This document shows positions 1 through 9,010 of a stretch of DNA of 64,000 nucleotides, piece after piece. Position 1 is the stretch's first letter. Each line of letters starts with the position of its first letter. The stretch is from contig NZ_AP022603.1 of NCBI RefSeq assembly GCF_010726955.1, positions 124,001 through 188,000 of the forward strand. Reading direction: 5' to 3'. A program made the position numbers and the translations under genes. Origin of the DNA: Mycolicibacterium fallax (GTDB lineage Bacteria > Actinomycetota > Actinomycetes > Mycobacteriales > Mycobacteriaceae). The notes below the pieces were generated by a model, which was not told where the DNA came from, ran no database searches, and saw only the letters and a program-made list of their open reading frames with translations.

Positions 1-1148
1 CCGGCGCCCAGTACGACCAGCCCGTCGCCATCGTCAAGTACTACGCGGACCTGCTGCGGGACTACCCGATGACCGAGGACCTCGGCAACATCGAGAGCCG
101 CGGAATGCAGCACCACCGCTGGGTGGAGAAGGAGGCCGCCGGCGTGGTGGCGGCCATCATCGCCTACAACTACCCCAACCAGCTGGCGCTGGCCAAGCTC
201 GCCCCGGCGCTGGCCGCCGGCTGCACGGTGGTGCTCAAGGCCGCCCCGGACACCCCGCTGATCACCCTGGCGCTCGGCGAGCTGATCGCCAACCACACCG
301 ACATCCCGGCCGGGGTGGTCAACGTGATCTCCGGCGTCGAACCGGCCGTCGGTGCGGCGCTGACCGTCAGCCCGGACGTCGACATGGTGACCTTCACCGG
401 CTCGACCCCGACCGGGCGGGCCATCATGGCCGCGGCCAGCGAGACGCTGAAGAAGGTGTTCCTGGAACTCGGCGGCAAGTCCGCGGCGATCATCCTCGAT
501 GACGCCGAGCTCAACATGGCCACCATCTTCGCGGCGTTCTCGATGGTCACCCACGCCGGCCAGGGCTGCGCGCTGACCTCGCGGCTCCTGGTGCCGCGCT
601 CGCGGCGCGACGAGATCGTCGAGATGATCAAGACGCACTTTAGCCACGTCCGCTACGGCGATCCCAACGAGCCGACCACCTACATGGGCCCGCTGATCAG
701 CGAGAAGCAGCGCGACAAGGTCGATGCCATGGTGCAGCGCGCGGTCGCCGCCGGCGCCACCCTGGTCACCGGCGGGCAGAAGCAGGGACCCGGGTTCTTC
801 TACACCCCGACCCTGCTGGCCGACGTCGACCCGGACTCCGAGATCGCCCAGGAGGAGGTGTTCGGCCCGGTGCTGGCGGTCATCGCCTACGACGACGATG
901 ACGACGCGGTGCGCATCGCCAACAACTCCATCTACGGACTGTCCGGGGCGGTGTTCGGCGATCAGGACCGCGCGCTGGCGCTGGCCCGCCGGATCCGCAC
1001 CGGAACCTTCAGCATCAACGGCGGCAACTACTTCAGCCCGGACGCACCGTTCGGCGGGTTCAAGCAGTCCGGCATCGGCCGGGAGATGGGTTCGGCCGGG
1101 CTGGAAGAATTCCTGGAGTCCAAGACCTTCGCAACGGTGGTGGGGTAG
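1..1148 (+). CDS. NAD(P)-dependent aldehyde dehydrogenase, 3' part (truncated by window edge)
   Basis: The reading frame is open from base 3, so the N-terminus lies outside the window; the ATG at 69 is internal. The product would oxidise an aldehyde to an acid with NAD(P)+. Visible family motifs are the cofactor-loop FTGSTPTGR, the general-base Glu in LELGGKSA (codon 465-467), the nucleophile Cys in GQGCALTSR (codon 567-569), EEVFGPVL, and the terminal FGGFKQSGIGREMG. Only the N-terminal part of the cofactor domain is missing. The stop codon is 3 nt before the next ATG, so it is probably co-transcribed with the CoA transferase. The substrate is unknown; an acid product passed to the CoA transferase is an inference. 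Confidence 0.93.
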   Translation, partial: GAQYDQPVAIVKYYADLLRDYPMTEDLGNIESRGMQHHRWVEKEAAGVVAAIIAYNYPNQLALAKLAPALAAGCTVVLKAAPDTPLITLALGELIANHTDIPAGVVNVISGVEPAVGAALTVSPDVDMVTFTGSTPTGRAIMAAASETLKKVFLELGGKSAAIILDDAELNMATIFAAFSMVTHAGQGCALTSRLLVPRSRRDEIVEMIKTHFSHVRYGDPNEPTTYMGPLISEKQRDKVDAMVQRAVAAGATLVTGGQKQGPGFFYTPTLLADVDPDSEIAQEEVFGPVLAVIAYDDDDDAVRIANNSIYGLSGAVFGDQDRALALARRIRTGTFSINGGNYFSPDAPFGGFKQSGIGREMGSAGLEEFLESKTFATVVG

Positions 1149-1151
1149 CCG

Positions 1152-2360
1152 ATGAGCAAGCCACTGGAGGGCGTGCGGGTGCTGGAAGTCGCCATGTACG
1201 GCTTCGTCCCCTCGGCCGGTGCGGTGCTCGCCGAATGGGGCGCCGAAGTCATCAAGGTCGAGCACGCGGTCACCGGCGATCCGCAGCGCGGGCTGCGCCA
1301 GACCGGGTCGCTGCGCGTCGAGGGCGACCCGAACCCCAACATCGAGCACGCCAACCGCGGCAAGCGCAGCATCGGCCTGGAGATGGGCACCCCCGAGGGG
1401 TGCGAGGTGCTGCTGGAACTCGCCCGGCGCGCCGACGTGTTCCTGACCAGTTTCCTGCCCGGGCACCGCGCCAAGTTCGGCATCGACGTCGACGACATCC
1501 GCGCGGTCAACCCGACGGTGATCTACGCCCGCGGCAGCGCATTCGGCCCGCGCGGCGAGGAAGCGGCCAAGGGCGGCTACGACATGACGGCGTTCTGGTG
1601 CCGGGCCGGCACCGCCGCCTCGATCACCCCGCCGGGCCTGGACGGGATGATCGGCCCGCCCGGACCGGCCTACGGCGACACCATCTCCGGCACCAACCTG
1701 GCCGGCGGCATCGCCGCGGCGCTGTTCAAACGGGAGCGCACCGGCGAGCCGTCGGTGGTCGACGTGTCGCTGCTGGGCAGCGGGCTGTGGGCGATGGGGC
1801 ATCTGATCGCGCTGACCTCGCATCTGGACGAGCTGCTGGTCAATCCGCCGCCGAACAACGCGGGATCGCCGATCAACCCGCTGGTGCACCTGTACCCGAC
1901 CTCCGACGATCGCTACATCTCCTTCGTGATGATGCAGCCGACCAAGTTCTGGGGCGACGTGTGCCGGCACCTGGACCTGCCGGAACTGGCCGACGATCCC
2001 CGGTTCGGCACCGCCGAATCCATCGCCGAGAACACCCCGGCGGCCGTCGAGATCATCGAGAAGGTGATCAAGACGCGGCCGCTGGAGCAGTGGAGCGAGC
2101 GATTCGCGACGCTGGCCGGGCCGTGGGCGCCGGTGCAGGACACCCTGCAGGCGGCCTCCGATGCGCAGGTGCGGGCCAACGAGTACATTGTCCGAGCCGG
2201 TGATCTGGATCTCGTTGCCAACCCGGTGCAGTTCGACGTCACCGCGCCCCAGACCGGGCCGGCGCCGGGCTTTGCCGAACAGACCGACGACATCCTGCTC
2301 GAACTGGGACTCGACTGGGACCGCATCATCGAACTGAAGACCGCAGGCGCGGTCACCTAA
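1152..2360 (+). CDS. CaiB/BaiF (family III) CoA transferase
   Basis: 402 aa, the usual length for a single-domain family III CoA transferase, which moves CoA between carboxylic acids through an aspartyl thioester. The N-terminus GVRVLEVAMYGFVPSAG followed by GAEVIKVEH is the typical Rossmann-like CoA-binding start. The predicted catalytic Asp is D204 in VVDVSLLGSG. ANRGKRSIGLEM and YARGSAFG also fit the family. It follows the aldehyde dehydrogenase by 3 nt and is separated from the mce operon by about 240 bp, so these two genes probably form their own unit, perhaps activating the acid made by the dehydrogenase. The substrate is not identifiable. Confidence 0.92.
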   Translation: MSKPLEGVRVLEVAMYGFVPSAGAVLAEWGAEVIKVEHAVTGDPQRGLRQTGSLRVEGDPNPNIEHANRGKRSIGLEMGTPEGCEVLLELARRADVFLTSFLPGHRAKFGIDVDDIRAVNPTVIYARGSAFGPRGEEAAKGGYDMTAFWCRAGTAASITPPGLDGMIGPPGPAYGDTISGTNLAGGIAAALFKRERTGEPSVVDVSLLGSGLWAMGHLIALTSHLDELLVNPPPNNAGSPINPLVHLYPTSDDRYISFVMMQPTKFWGDVCRHLDLPELADDPRFGTAESIAENTPAAVEIIEKVIKTRPLEQWSERFATLAGPWAPVQDTLQAASDAQVRANEYIVRAGDLDLVANPVQFDVTAPQTGPAPGFAEQTDDILLELGLDWDRIIELKTAGAVT

Positions 2361-2492
2361 CGGATCGGAAGCGCCCACGACATGATCACCCTGTCTGCCG
2401 CGAATCCTCGCGCCGACCAGGCGATTTCATCGCCGGTTGACGTAAGTGGCATTACATTTTCGGGAAAAAGTGTTGTGGAGCTCGCAATTTCC

Positions 2493-2498
2493 TACACT
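2493..2498 (+). promoter_or_regulatory. Candidate -10 box for the mce operon
   Basis: The 238-bp gap 2361-2598 holds no convincing gene. It contains TACACT at 2493-2498, a plausible mycobacterial SigA -10, with no well-spaced -35; TSS would be near 2505. Further upstream GTAA/TTAC (2442-2445 and 2452-2455) form a short inverted repeat that might be an operator. I looked for a KstR-like GAAC-N2-GTTC site in this gap and saw none. Confidence 0.3.
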
Positions 2499-2598
2499 GT
2501 GACCGATTGCCTGGGCCAAGAAGATCGGGGTACCGGCCGCGGTGCGGTGGCCCAGGCACGACCCGGAACCGATGGCAGCGCCCTGGAAGGACCGGCAA

Positions 2599-3408
2599 TT
2601 GGCGACTAAGAGCCCCGAGCGTTGGTCCACCGGCATACCCGTCATCAAGAATCTGTCCCAACCCGCCCAGGCCATCGGCGGCCTGTTCTCGATGGGCGCT
2701 GACGCGATCCGGTTCATCTTCGTGCGGCCGTTCCAGTGGCGGGAGTTCCTGGAACAGTCCTGGTTCGTCGCTCGGGTGTCGCTGGCGCCGACGCTGCTGG
2801 TGGCGATTCCGTTCACCGTGCTGGTGTCGTTCACGCTGAACATCCTGCTGCGCGAACTCGGCGCCGCTGACCTGTCCGGCGCGGGGGCGGCGTTCGGTGC
2901 GGTGACCCAGCTCGGCCCGATGGTGACGGTGCTGATTGTTGCCGGGGCCGGGGCCACGGCGATGTGCGCGGACCTCGGCTCGCGGACCATCCGCGAGGAG
3001 ATCGACGCCATGGAGGTGCTGGGCATCAACCCGGTGCAGCGGCTGGTGACGCCGCGGATGCTGGCCTCGGGCCTGGTGGCCTTCCTGCTCAACAGCCTGG
3101 TCGTGATCATCGGCATCCTGGGCGGCTATGCCTTCTCGGTGTTCATCCAGGACGTCAACCCCGGTGCCTTCGCCGCGGGGATGACGCTGCTGACCGGGGT
3201 GCCGGAGGTGCTGATCTCCTGTGTCAAGGCGCTGTTGTTCGGCCTGATCGCCGGCCTGGTGGCCTGCTACCGCGGGTTGACCATCACCGGCGGCGGCGCG
3301 AAGGCGGTCGGCAACGCCGTCAACGAGACGGTGGTGTACGCGTTCATGGCGTTGTTTGTGGTGAACGTGGTGGTCACCGCCATCGGCATCCGGATGACGA
3401 CGGGATAG
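2599..3408 (+). CDS. yrbEA: YrbE/MlaE-type permease A of an Mce lipid importer
   Basis: 269 aa, polytopic inner-membrane permease of the MlaE family, one of two YrbE subunits forming the channel for Mce lipid uptake. I prefer the TTG at 2599 because GGAAGG lies 8 nt upstream and the resulting MATKSPERW start suits the family; ATGs at 2542 and 2572 would add 19 or 9 residues. Family signatures are the segment ADLGSRTIREEIDAMEVLG and the C-terminal GNAVNETVVYAF. By memory it most resembles YrbE4A, but that is not enough to assign the operon to a numbered mce class. It is the first gene of a tightly packed eight-gene operon. Confidence 0.93.
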   Translation: MATKSPERWSTGIPVIKNLSQPAQAIGGLFSMGADAIRFIFVRPFQWREFLEQSWFVARVSLAPTLLVAIPFTVLVSFTLNILLRELGAADLSGAGAAFGAVTQLGPMVTVLIVAGAGATAMCADLGSRTIREEIDAMEVLGINPVQRLVTPRMLASGLVAFLLNSLVVIIGILGGYAFSVFIQDVNPGAFAAGMTLLTGVPEVLISCVKALLFGLIAGLVACYRGLTITGGGAKAVGNAVNETVVYAFMALFVVNVVVTAIGIRMTTG

Positions 3409-3411
3409 CGC

Positions 3412-4269
3412 ATGAGTACTGCCCAGATCGTGCGGACCTGGTTTCCGCGCCTGGTCGACAATCTTCGGCGTCCGATCGACGTGTTCTCCGGCATCGGCGA
3501 TCACGTGCTGTTCTACGGCCGGGCGCTGGCCGGTGTGCCGTACGCCGCCGTGCATTTCCGTAAGGAGATCATCCGGCTGATCGCCGAGATCTCGATGGGC
3601 GCCGGCACGCTGGCGATGATCGGCGGCACCGTGGTGATCGTCGGCTTCCTGACCCTGGCCGCCGGCGGCACCCTGGCGATCCAGGGTTACTCCTCGCTGG
3701 GCAACATCGGGATCGAGGCGCTGACCGGCTTCCTGTCCGCGTTCATCAACGTCCGCATCGCCGCGCCGGTGGTGGCCGGGATCGGACTGGCGGCCACCTT
3801 CGGTGCCGGTGTCACCGCGCAACTCGGTGCCATGCGGATCAACGAGGAGGTCGACGCGCTGGAGTCGATGGGCATCCGGTCGGTCGAGTACCTGGTATCC
3901 ACCAGGTTCATCGCCGGCATGATCGCGATCACGCCGCTGTACTCCATCGCGGTGATCCTGTCCTTTGTGGCCAGCCAGTTCACCACCGTGGTGCTCTTCG
4001 GCCAGTCCGGCGGCCTCTACCAGCACTACTTCGACACGTTCCTCAATCCCATCGACCTGCTGTGGTCCTTCGTGCAGGCGATCCTGATGGCGGTCACGAT
4101 CCTGTTGATCCACACCTACTTCGGCTATTTCGCCGCGGGCGGGCCCTCCGGGGTCGGCGCCGCGGTCGGCAACGCCGTGCGCACCAGCCTGGTCGTCGTC
4201 GTCTCGGTGACGCTGCTGGTCTCGCTGGCGATCTACGGCTCCAACGGCAACTTCAACCTGAGCGGCTAG
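3412..4269 (+). CDS. yrbEB: YrbE/MlaE-type permease B of an Mce lipid importer
   Basis: 285 aa, second MlaE-family permease subunit. It has several hydrophobic segments, the conserved INEEVDALESMGI motif (the MlaE contact region for the ATPase) and the C-terminal GNAVRTSLVVVV. ATG at 3412 lies 3 nt after the yrbEA stop. It presumably heterodimerises with YrbEA and works with an MceG-type ATPase, which is not encoded in this operon; mycobacteria usually have one elsewhere in the genome. Confidence 0.94.
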   Translation: MSTAQIVRTWFPRLVDNLRRPIDVFSGIGDHVLFYGRALAGVPYAAVHFRKEIIRLIAEISMGAGTLAMIGGTVVIVGFLTLAAGGTLAIQGYSSLGNIGIEALTGFLSAFINVRIAAPVVAGIGLAATFGAGVTAQLGAMRINEEVDALESMGIRSVEYLVSTRFIAGMIAITPLYSIAVILSFVASQFTTVVLFGQSGGLYQHYFDTFLNPIDLLWSFVQAILMAVTILLIHTYFGYFAAGGPSGVGAAVGNAVRTSLVVVVSVTLLVSLAIYGSNGNFNLSG

Positions 4270-4282
4270 GGGAGAGGCAAGC

Positions 4283-5524
4283 GTGAACGCACAGCCCATC
4301 GGTGCCCGCCCGCACCGCGCGCCGACCAAACGGCGGCAGCCGGCGGCCTGGGTGCGCCCGGTCACCGGCCTGGCCGCGGTCCTGGTGCTGGCCCTGGTGG
4401 CCACCGTCGCCGTCGGCCTGTTCCAGGGCGCGTTCACCAAGACCCTCCCGGTCACGGTGATGGCGCATCGGGCCGGCCTGGTGATGAGCAACGACGCCAA
4501 GGTCAAGATGTACGGCGTGGAGGTGGGCCGGGTCTCCTCGATCGAGTCGCTGCCCGACGGGATGGCCGCGCTGCACCTGGCGATGAACCCCGAACTGATG
4601 AAGATGATCCCGGGCAACTCCCGCGCCCAGATCGCCTCCTCGACGGTGTTCGGCGCCAAGTACGTGCAGTTCGACCCGCCGACCAGCGGGCCCGTCGGCA
4701 CCCTGCAGTCCGGCCAGGTGCTGCCGGTCGACCACGTCACCGTCGAGATGAACACGGTGTTCCAGCAGCTGGTGACGGTGCTGGAGAAGATCGACCCGAT
4801 CAAGCTCAACGAGACCCTGGGTGCGCTGAGCCAGGCCACCGGTGGTCGCGGTGAGCAGTTCGGCCAGACGGTCACCGACCTGAACGCCATGATCGGCAAG
4901 CTGGAGCCCAGCCTGGACAACCTCGGCACGACGATGGAGCTGATGGCGCCGGTGGCCGAGGCCTACGCCGATGTCACCCCGGAGCTGGTGGAGACGGTCA
5001 CCAACACCAACCGGATCAGCCAGAGCATCGTCGAGGAGCAGAAGAACCTGGATGCGTTCCTGGTCAGCATGATCGGGCTGGCCGACGTGTCCAACGACGT
5101 GATCGGCGGCAACCGGGAGGGGCTGAGCACGGTGCTGAACCTGCTGCGGCCGACCACCGACCTGCTCGACGAATACGCCCCGGGCCTGAACTGCTCGCTC
5201 AAGGGCATGGAATACCTGCTCTACCAGCCGCCGACGATGGAGCCGGGCATCTTGGTGAACGTCGCGTTCACCCTGCACGTCGACCGCTACCGCTACCCGC
5301 AGAACCTGCCCAAGGTCGCGGCCAGCGGCGGACCGCACTGCATGGGCCTGCCCTACATCGGTTTCGGCAACAAGAGCAAGTACCTGGTCACCGACACCAA
5401 CGCCAACCCGTGGCAGTACGGCAACCAGGGCATTCTGCTCAACTCCGACGGACTCAAGCAGATGCTGTTCGGCCCGCTGGACGGCCCGCCGCGCAACTCC
5501 CTGCAGATCGGAATGCCCGGATGA
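4283..5524 (+). CDS. mceA: Mce family protein A (lipid-binding importer subunit)
   Basis: 413 aa. It has one N-terminal transmembrane segment (about residues 30-52), then an MCE/MlaD domain (VTVMAHRAGLVMSNDAKVK to about residue 150), a helical needle region and a C-terminal globular part ending in the ASGGPHCMGLP type of motif. GTG start at 4283 is preceded by GGGGAGAGG. It is the first of six MCE-domain subunits thought to form a heterohexameric tunnel across the cell envelope. The stop overlaps mceB by ATGA. Confidence 0.94.
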   Translation: MNAQPIGARPHRAPTKRRQPAAWVRPVTGLAAVLVLALVATVAVGLFQGAFTKTLPVTVMAHRAGLVMSNDAKVKMYGVEVGRVSSIESLPDGMAALHLAMNPELMKMIPGNSRAQIASSTVFGAKYVQFDPPTSGPVGTLQSGQVLPVDHVTVEMNTVFQQLVTVLEKIDPIKLNETLGALSQATGGRGEQFGQTVTDLNAMIGKLEPSLDNLGTTMELMAPVAEAYADVTPELVETVTNTNRISQSIVEEQKNLDAFLVSMIGLADVSNDVIGGNREGLSTVLNLLRPTTDLLDEYAPGLNCSLKGMEYLLYQPPTMEPGILVNVAFTLHVDRYRYPQNLPKVAASGGPHCMGLPYIGFGNKSKYLVTDTNANPWQYGNQGILLNSDGLKQMLFGPLDGPPRNSLQIGMPG

Positions 5525-6546
5525 CCCGCGCTCGAAGCACCCTGATCAAGTTCGCGGTGTTCGCCACGGTGATGTCGGTCCTGACGGTGTTCCTGTTCAT
5601 GGCCTTCGGCGAGTTCCGCAGCGGCAAGGTCAACTCCTACAGCGCCGTCATCGACGACGCCTCCCGGCTGGCCTCCGGCGACTCGGTCCGGGTCGCCGGG
5701 GTGCGGGTCGGCACCGTCAACGACGTTGCGCTGCAGCCCGACCACACCGTGACGGTGAAGTTCGACGCCGACCGCGGCATCCGGCTCACCGAGGGAACCG
5801 AGGTGGCGGTGCGCTACCTGAACCTCGTCGGCGACCGGTACCTGGAACTGATCGACAAGCCCGGTGACGCCCGGGTACTGCCCGCCGGAGCCCAGATCCC
5901 CAAGGAGCGCACCTCCGGGGCACTGGACCTGGACATGCTGCTCGGCGGCCTGCGCCCGGTGATCCAGGGCCTCAACCCGCAGGACGTCAATGCGCTGTCC
6001 TCGGCGCTGATCCAGATCATGCAGGGCCAGGGCGGCACCCTGGACTCGCTGCTGAGCCGCACCTCGTCGTTCTCCTCCGGCCTGGCCGACGACAACCAGG
6101 TCGTCCAGGAACTGATCGACAACATGAACACCGTGGTGGGCACGCTGTCCAAGGACGGCGAGAAGTTCGACGGCGCAGTCGACAAGCTGGAGAAGCTGAT
6201 CAGCGGGCTCGCCGAGGACAAGGACACCCTCGGCGATTCGCTGACCAAGCTGGAGGACGGCACCAGCTCGCTGGCCGACCTGCTGACCCAGGCCCGCGCC
6301 CCGCTCAAGGGCGACGTCATCGAACTCAACCGGGTCGCCACCCTGCTCGACGATGACAAGGCCACCCTGGACACCGGCCTGGGCCGCGCTCCCGGCAACT
6401 ACCGCAAGCTGGCCCGGCTCGGCTCCTACGGCAGCTGGATCATGTACTACATCTGCGGTCTGCAGGTCCGCGTCACCGACCTGCAGGGCCGGACCGCGGT
6501 GTTCCCGTGGATCAAGCAAGAAGCCGGAAGGTGCGCGGAGATCTGA
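5521..6546 (+). CDS. mceB: Mce family protein B
   Basis: 341 aa from the ATG at 5521, which overlaps the mceA stop (ATGA). An upstream ATG at 5410 in the same frame lies deep inside mceA and is not used here. It has an N-terminal membrane anchor (about residues 8-29), an MCE domain with DDASRLASGDSVRVAGVRVG, then long amphipathic helices. The C-terminus has YGSWIMYYICG, typical of MceB. It ends in overlap with mceC (TGATG). Confidence 0.94.
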   Translation: MTRARSTLIKFAVFATVMSVLTVFLFMAFGEFRSGKVNSYSAVIDDASRLASGDSVRVAGVRVGTVNDVALQPDHTVTVKFDADRGIRLTEGTEVAVRYLNLVGDRYLELIDKPGDARVLPAGAQIPKERTSGALDLDMLLGGLRPVIQGLNPQDVNALSSALIQIMQGQGGTLDSLLSRTSSFSSGLADDNQVVQELIDNMNTVVGTLSKDGEKFDGAVDKLEKLISGLAEDKDTLGDSLTKLEDGTSSLADLLTQARAPLKGDVIELNRVATLLDDDKATLDTGLGRAPGNYRKLARLGSYGSWIMYYICGLQVRVTDLQGRTAVFPWIKQEAGRCAEI

Positions 6547-7631
6547 TGCGTAAATACCGCGAATCCAATCTGATCCGGGCCGGCATTCTCGGCGCCGTGC
6601 TGATCCTGCTGATCATCGCGATCGGCCTGCAGCCCGAGCGGATCACCCAATGGGCCACCTCGGTGCGGCATCAGGCGCTGTTCACCGAGGCCGGCGGCAT
6701 CATGGTCGGCAACGACGTGACGCTGTCGGGGATGAAGATCGGCTCGGTGACCGACGTCGGCCTGCGCAACGGCGATGCGCTGGTCACCTTCACCACCGAG
6801 GGCCGGTACCCGCTGGGCTCCCAGACCACCGCGCATATCCGCACCGGATCGCTGCTCGGTGAGCGGGTGCTCGCCCTGGAGTCCGACGGCAGCGGAACGC
6901 TGCCGCCCTCGGAGATCATCCCGACGACGCGGACGTCCTCGCCGTATTCGCTGACCGACGCGATCGGCGACCTGACCAGCAACACCGCGGACACCGACAC
7001 CGGCTCGCTGAACGCCGCGCTGGACACCCTGTCTCAGACCCTCGACGAGATCGCCCCGCAGCTCGGCCCGACCTTTGACGGGCTGAGTCGACTGTCGAAA
7101 TCGATCAACAGCCGCAACGAGAACCTCGGGGCCCTGCTCAAGAGCGCCGGGAACGTGACCAAGGTGCTCGGCAAGCGCAGCCAGCAGTTGAACACGCTGC
7201 TGCTCAACGCCGATGCGCTGCTCGGCGTGCTCAGTGACCGTCGCCAGGCCATCATCGACCTGATGGCCGCCACCTCCGCGGTCACGCTGCAGCTGCGCGG
7301 CGTGGTGGCCGACAACGAGGAGCAGCTGGGTCCGACGCTGGATCGGCTGAACTCGGTGACCGCGGTGCTGGAGAAGAACCGCGACAACATCACCAAGATG
7401 CTGCCGGACATGAAGAAGTTCATGCTGTCCCAGGGCGAGACGCTGGCCAACGGCCCGTACTACAACGCGTTCGTGCCGAACCTGGGTGTCGCCCAGATCG
7501 CACTGCAGCCGTTCATGGACTACGCGTTCGGCTTCCGGCGCGGTGTCAACGCCGGTCAGCCGCCGGACAATGCCGGCCCGCGCGCCGAACTTCCATTGCC
7601 CTACAACGGGATTCCCGGAGGGGCCCGCTGA
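6546..7631 (+). CDS. mceC: Mce family protein C
   Basis: 361 aa from ATG 6546, one base overlapping the mceB stop. N-terminal membrane segment (about residues 10-26), MCE domain with FTEAGGIMVGNDVTLSGMKIG, and an alpha-helical needle rich in Leu/Asn heptads. The C-terminal segment NGPYYNAFVPNLG is characteristic of MceC. Part of the Mce tunnel complex in the cell envelope. TGATG overlap with mceD indicates translational coupling. Confidence 0.94.
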   Translation: MRKYRESNLIRAGILGAVLILLIIAIGLQPERITQWATSVRHQALFTEAGGIMVGNDVTLSGMKIGSVTDVGLRNGDALVTFTTEGRYPLGSQTTAHIRTGSLLGERVLALESDGSGTLPPSEIIPTTRTSSPYSLTDAIGDLTSNTADTDTGSLNAALDTLSQTLDEIAPQLGPTFDGLSRLSKSINSRNENLGALLKSAGNVTKVLGKRSQQLNTLLLNADALLGVLSDRRQAIIDLMAATSAVTLQLRGVVADNEEQLGPTLDRLNSVTAVLEKNRDNITKMLPDMKKFMLSQGETLANGPYYNAFVPNLGVAQIALQPFMDYAFGFRRGVNAGQPPDNAGPRAELPLPYNGIPGGAR

Positions 7632-9010
7632 TGAAAAAGTCACTGCGTAACGGAATTGCGCTCGCCGCGGTCGTGGCCCTGGTGCTCGGCGGTGCCTACG
7701 TCGTGCAACGGGTGTTCTTCGGCCCCCGCACCGTCAGCGCGCTGTTCGACACCGCCACCGGCATCTATCCCGGCGACGAGGTGCGGGTGTCGGGGGTCAA
7801 GGTCGGCACCATCTCCGCGATCACCCCGGAGGGCACCCAGACCCGGCTCACCCTGAAAGTCGACCGCGGCGTGCCGGTGCCCGCCGATGCCAAGGCGATC
7901 ATCGTCGCCCCGAACCTGGTGGCCGCGCGCTATGTGCAGTTGGCGCCGGCCTACAAGGGCGAAGGCCCGACGATGCCCGACAATGCCGAAATCCCCCGGG
8001 AACACACCGCGGTTCCGGTCGAGTGGGATGAGGTCAAGACCCAGTTGATGCGGATGTCCACCGAGCTCGGTCCGCGCAGCGGTGTCGACGGCACCTCGGT
8101 GTCGCGGGTGATCGACAGTGCCGCCAACGCCCTGGACGGCAACGGCGACAAGCTGCGCGAGACCATCAAGGAGATGGCCGGGGTATCCCGGGTGCTGGCC
8201 GAGGGCAGCGGCAACATCGTCGACATCATCGAGAACCTGCAACTGTTCGTCACGGCACTGCGCGACAGCAGCGCCCAGGTGGTGTCGTTTCAGAACCGGC
8301 TGGCCTCGCTGACCAGTGTCGTCGACGGCGGTCGCTCGGATCTCGACGAGGCGCTGGTGAACCTGTCGGCCGCCACCGTCGAGGTCAAGCGATTCATCCA
8401 CGGCACCCGGGACAAGACCGCCGAGCAGATCCAGCGGCTGACGAACGTGACGCAGAACCTGGTCGACAACCAGATGAACGTGAAGAACATCCTGCACATC
8501 GCCCCGAACGCCTTCGTCAACGGCTACAACATCTACAACCCGAACTCCGGCAGTCCGCTGGGCCAGTTCGTGTTCAACAACATGTCCAGCCCGCTGGAGT
8601 TCATCTGCGGGGCGGTCGGTGCGGTGGAGAACGTCACCTCACCGGAGACCTCCAAGCTGTGCGCGCAGTACCTCGGGCCGGCGCTGCGGTTGATGAACTT
8701 CAACGCCATTCCGTTCCCCATCGCGCCGTACCTGATGCCCTCGGCCAGCCCGGAGAACATCGTGTATTCCGAGCCCAGCCTGGCCCCGGGTGGTACCGCG
8801 GGCAAGCCGTCCGCACCGGAGCCGCCGCCGGCGGTGTCCGCCTACGGCGGGCTGCCGCCGGGACCGCCGCCGCCCGCGCCGTTCACCGGTCGAGCGCCGG
8901 GGGAGGCCCCGCCGGGCGCCCAGCAGATGCTGCCCGGTGGCGGGTATTCCCCGCCGAACGTGCCGTCCTCGCTGCCGGCCCTGCTGAACCCGGGTGGAGG
9001 AGGACAGTGA
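7631..9010 (+). CDS. mceD: Mce family protein D
   Basis: 459 aa. One N-terminal membrane segment (about residues 8-28), MCE domain with FDTATGIYPGDEVRVSGVKVG, helical region, and a long Pro/Gly-rich C-terminal tail (from about residue 385), a usual MceD feature. Start ATG 7631 overlaps the mceC stop; its own stop overlaps the GTG of mceE (GTGA). Confidence 0.94.
   Translation: MKKSLRNGIALAAVVALVLGGAYVVQRVFFGPRTVSALFDTATGIYPGDEVRVSGVKVGTISAITPEGTQTRLTLKVDRGVPVPADAKAIIVAPNLVAARYVQLAPAYKGEGPTMPDNAEIPREHTAVPVEWDEVKTQLMRMSTELGPRSGVDGTSVSRVIDSAANALDGNGDKLRETIKEMAGVSRVLAEGSGNIVDIIENLQLFVTALRDSSAQVVSFQNRLASLTSVVDGGRSDLDEALVNLSAATVEVKRFIHGTRDKTAEQIQRLTNVTQNLVDNQMNVKNILHIAPNAFVNGYNIYNPNSGSPLGQFVFNNMSSPLEFICGAVGAVENVTSPETSKLCAQYLGPALRLMNFNAIPFPIAPYLMPSASPENIVYSEPSLAPGGTAGKPSAPEPPPAVSAYGGLPPGPPPPAPFTGRAPGEAPPGAQQMLPGGGYSPPNVPSSLPALLNPGGGGQ

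Noticed and set aside
2382..2609. A 75-codon (+) open frame before yrbEA
   Set aside because: No SD, no recognisable motif, overlaps the preferred yrbEA start and the candidate promoter.
2452..4929. An 825-codon open frame on the (-) strand across the yrbE genes
   Set aside because: Antisense to yrbEA, yrbEB and mceA; Asp/His/Gly/Arg-rich translation typical of a codon-bias shadow.
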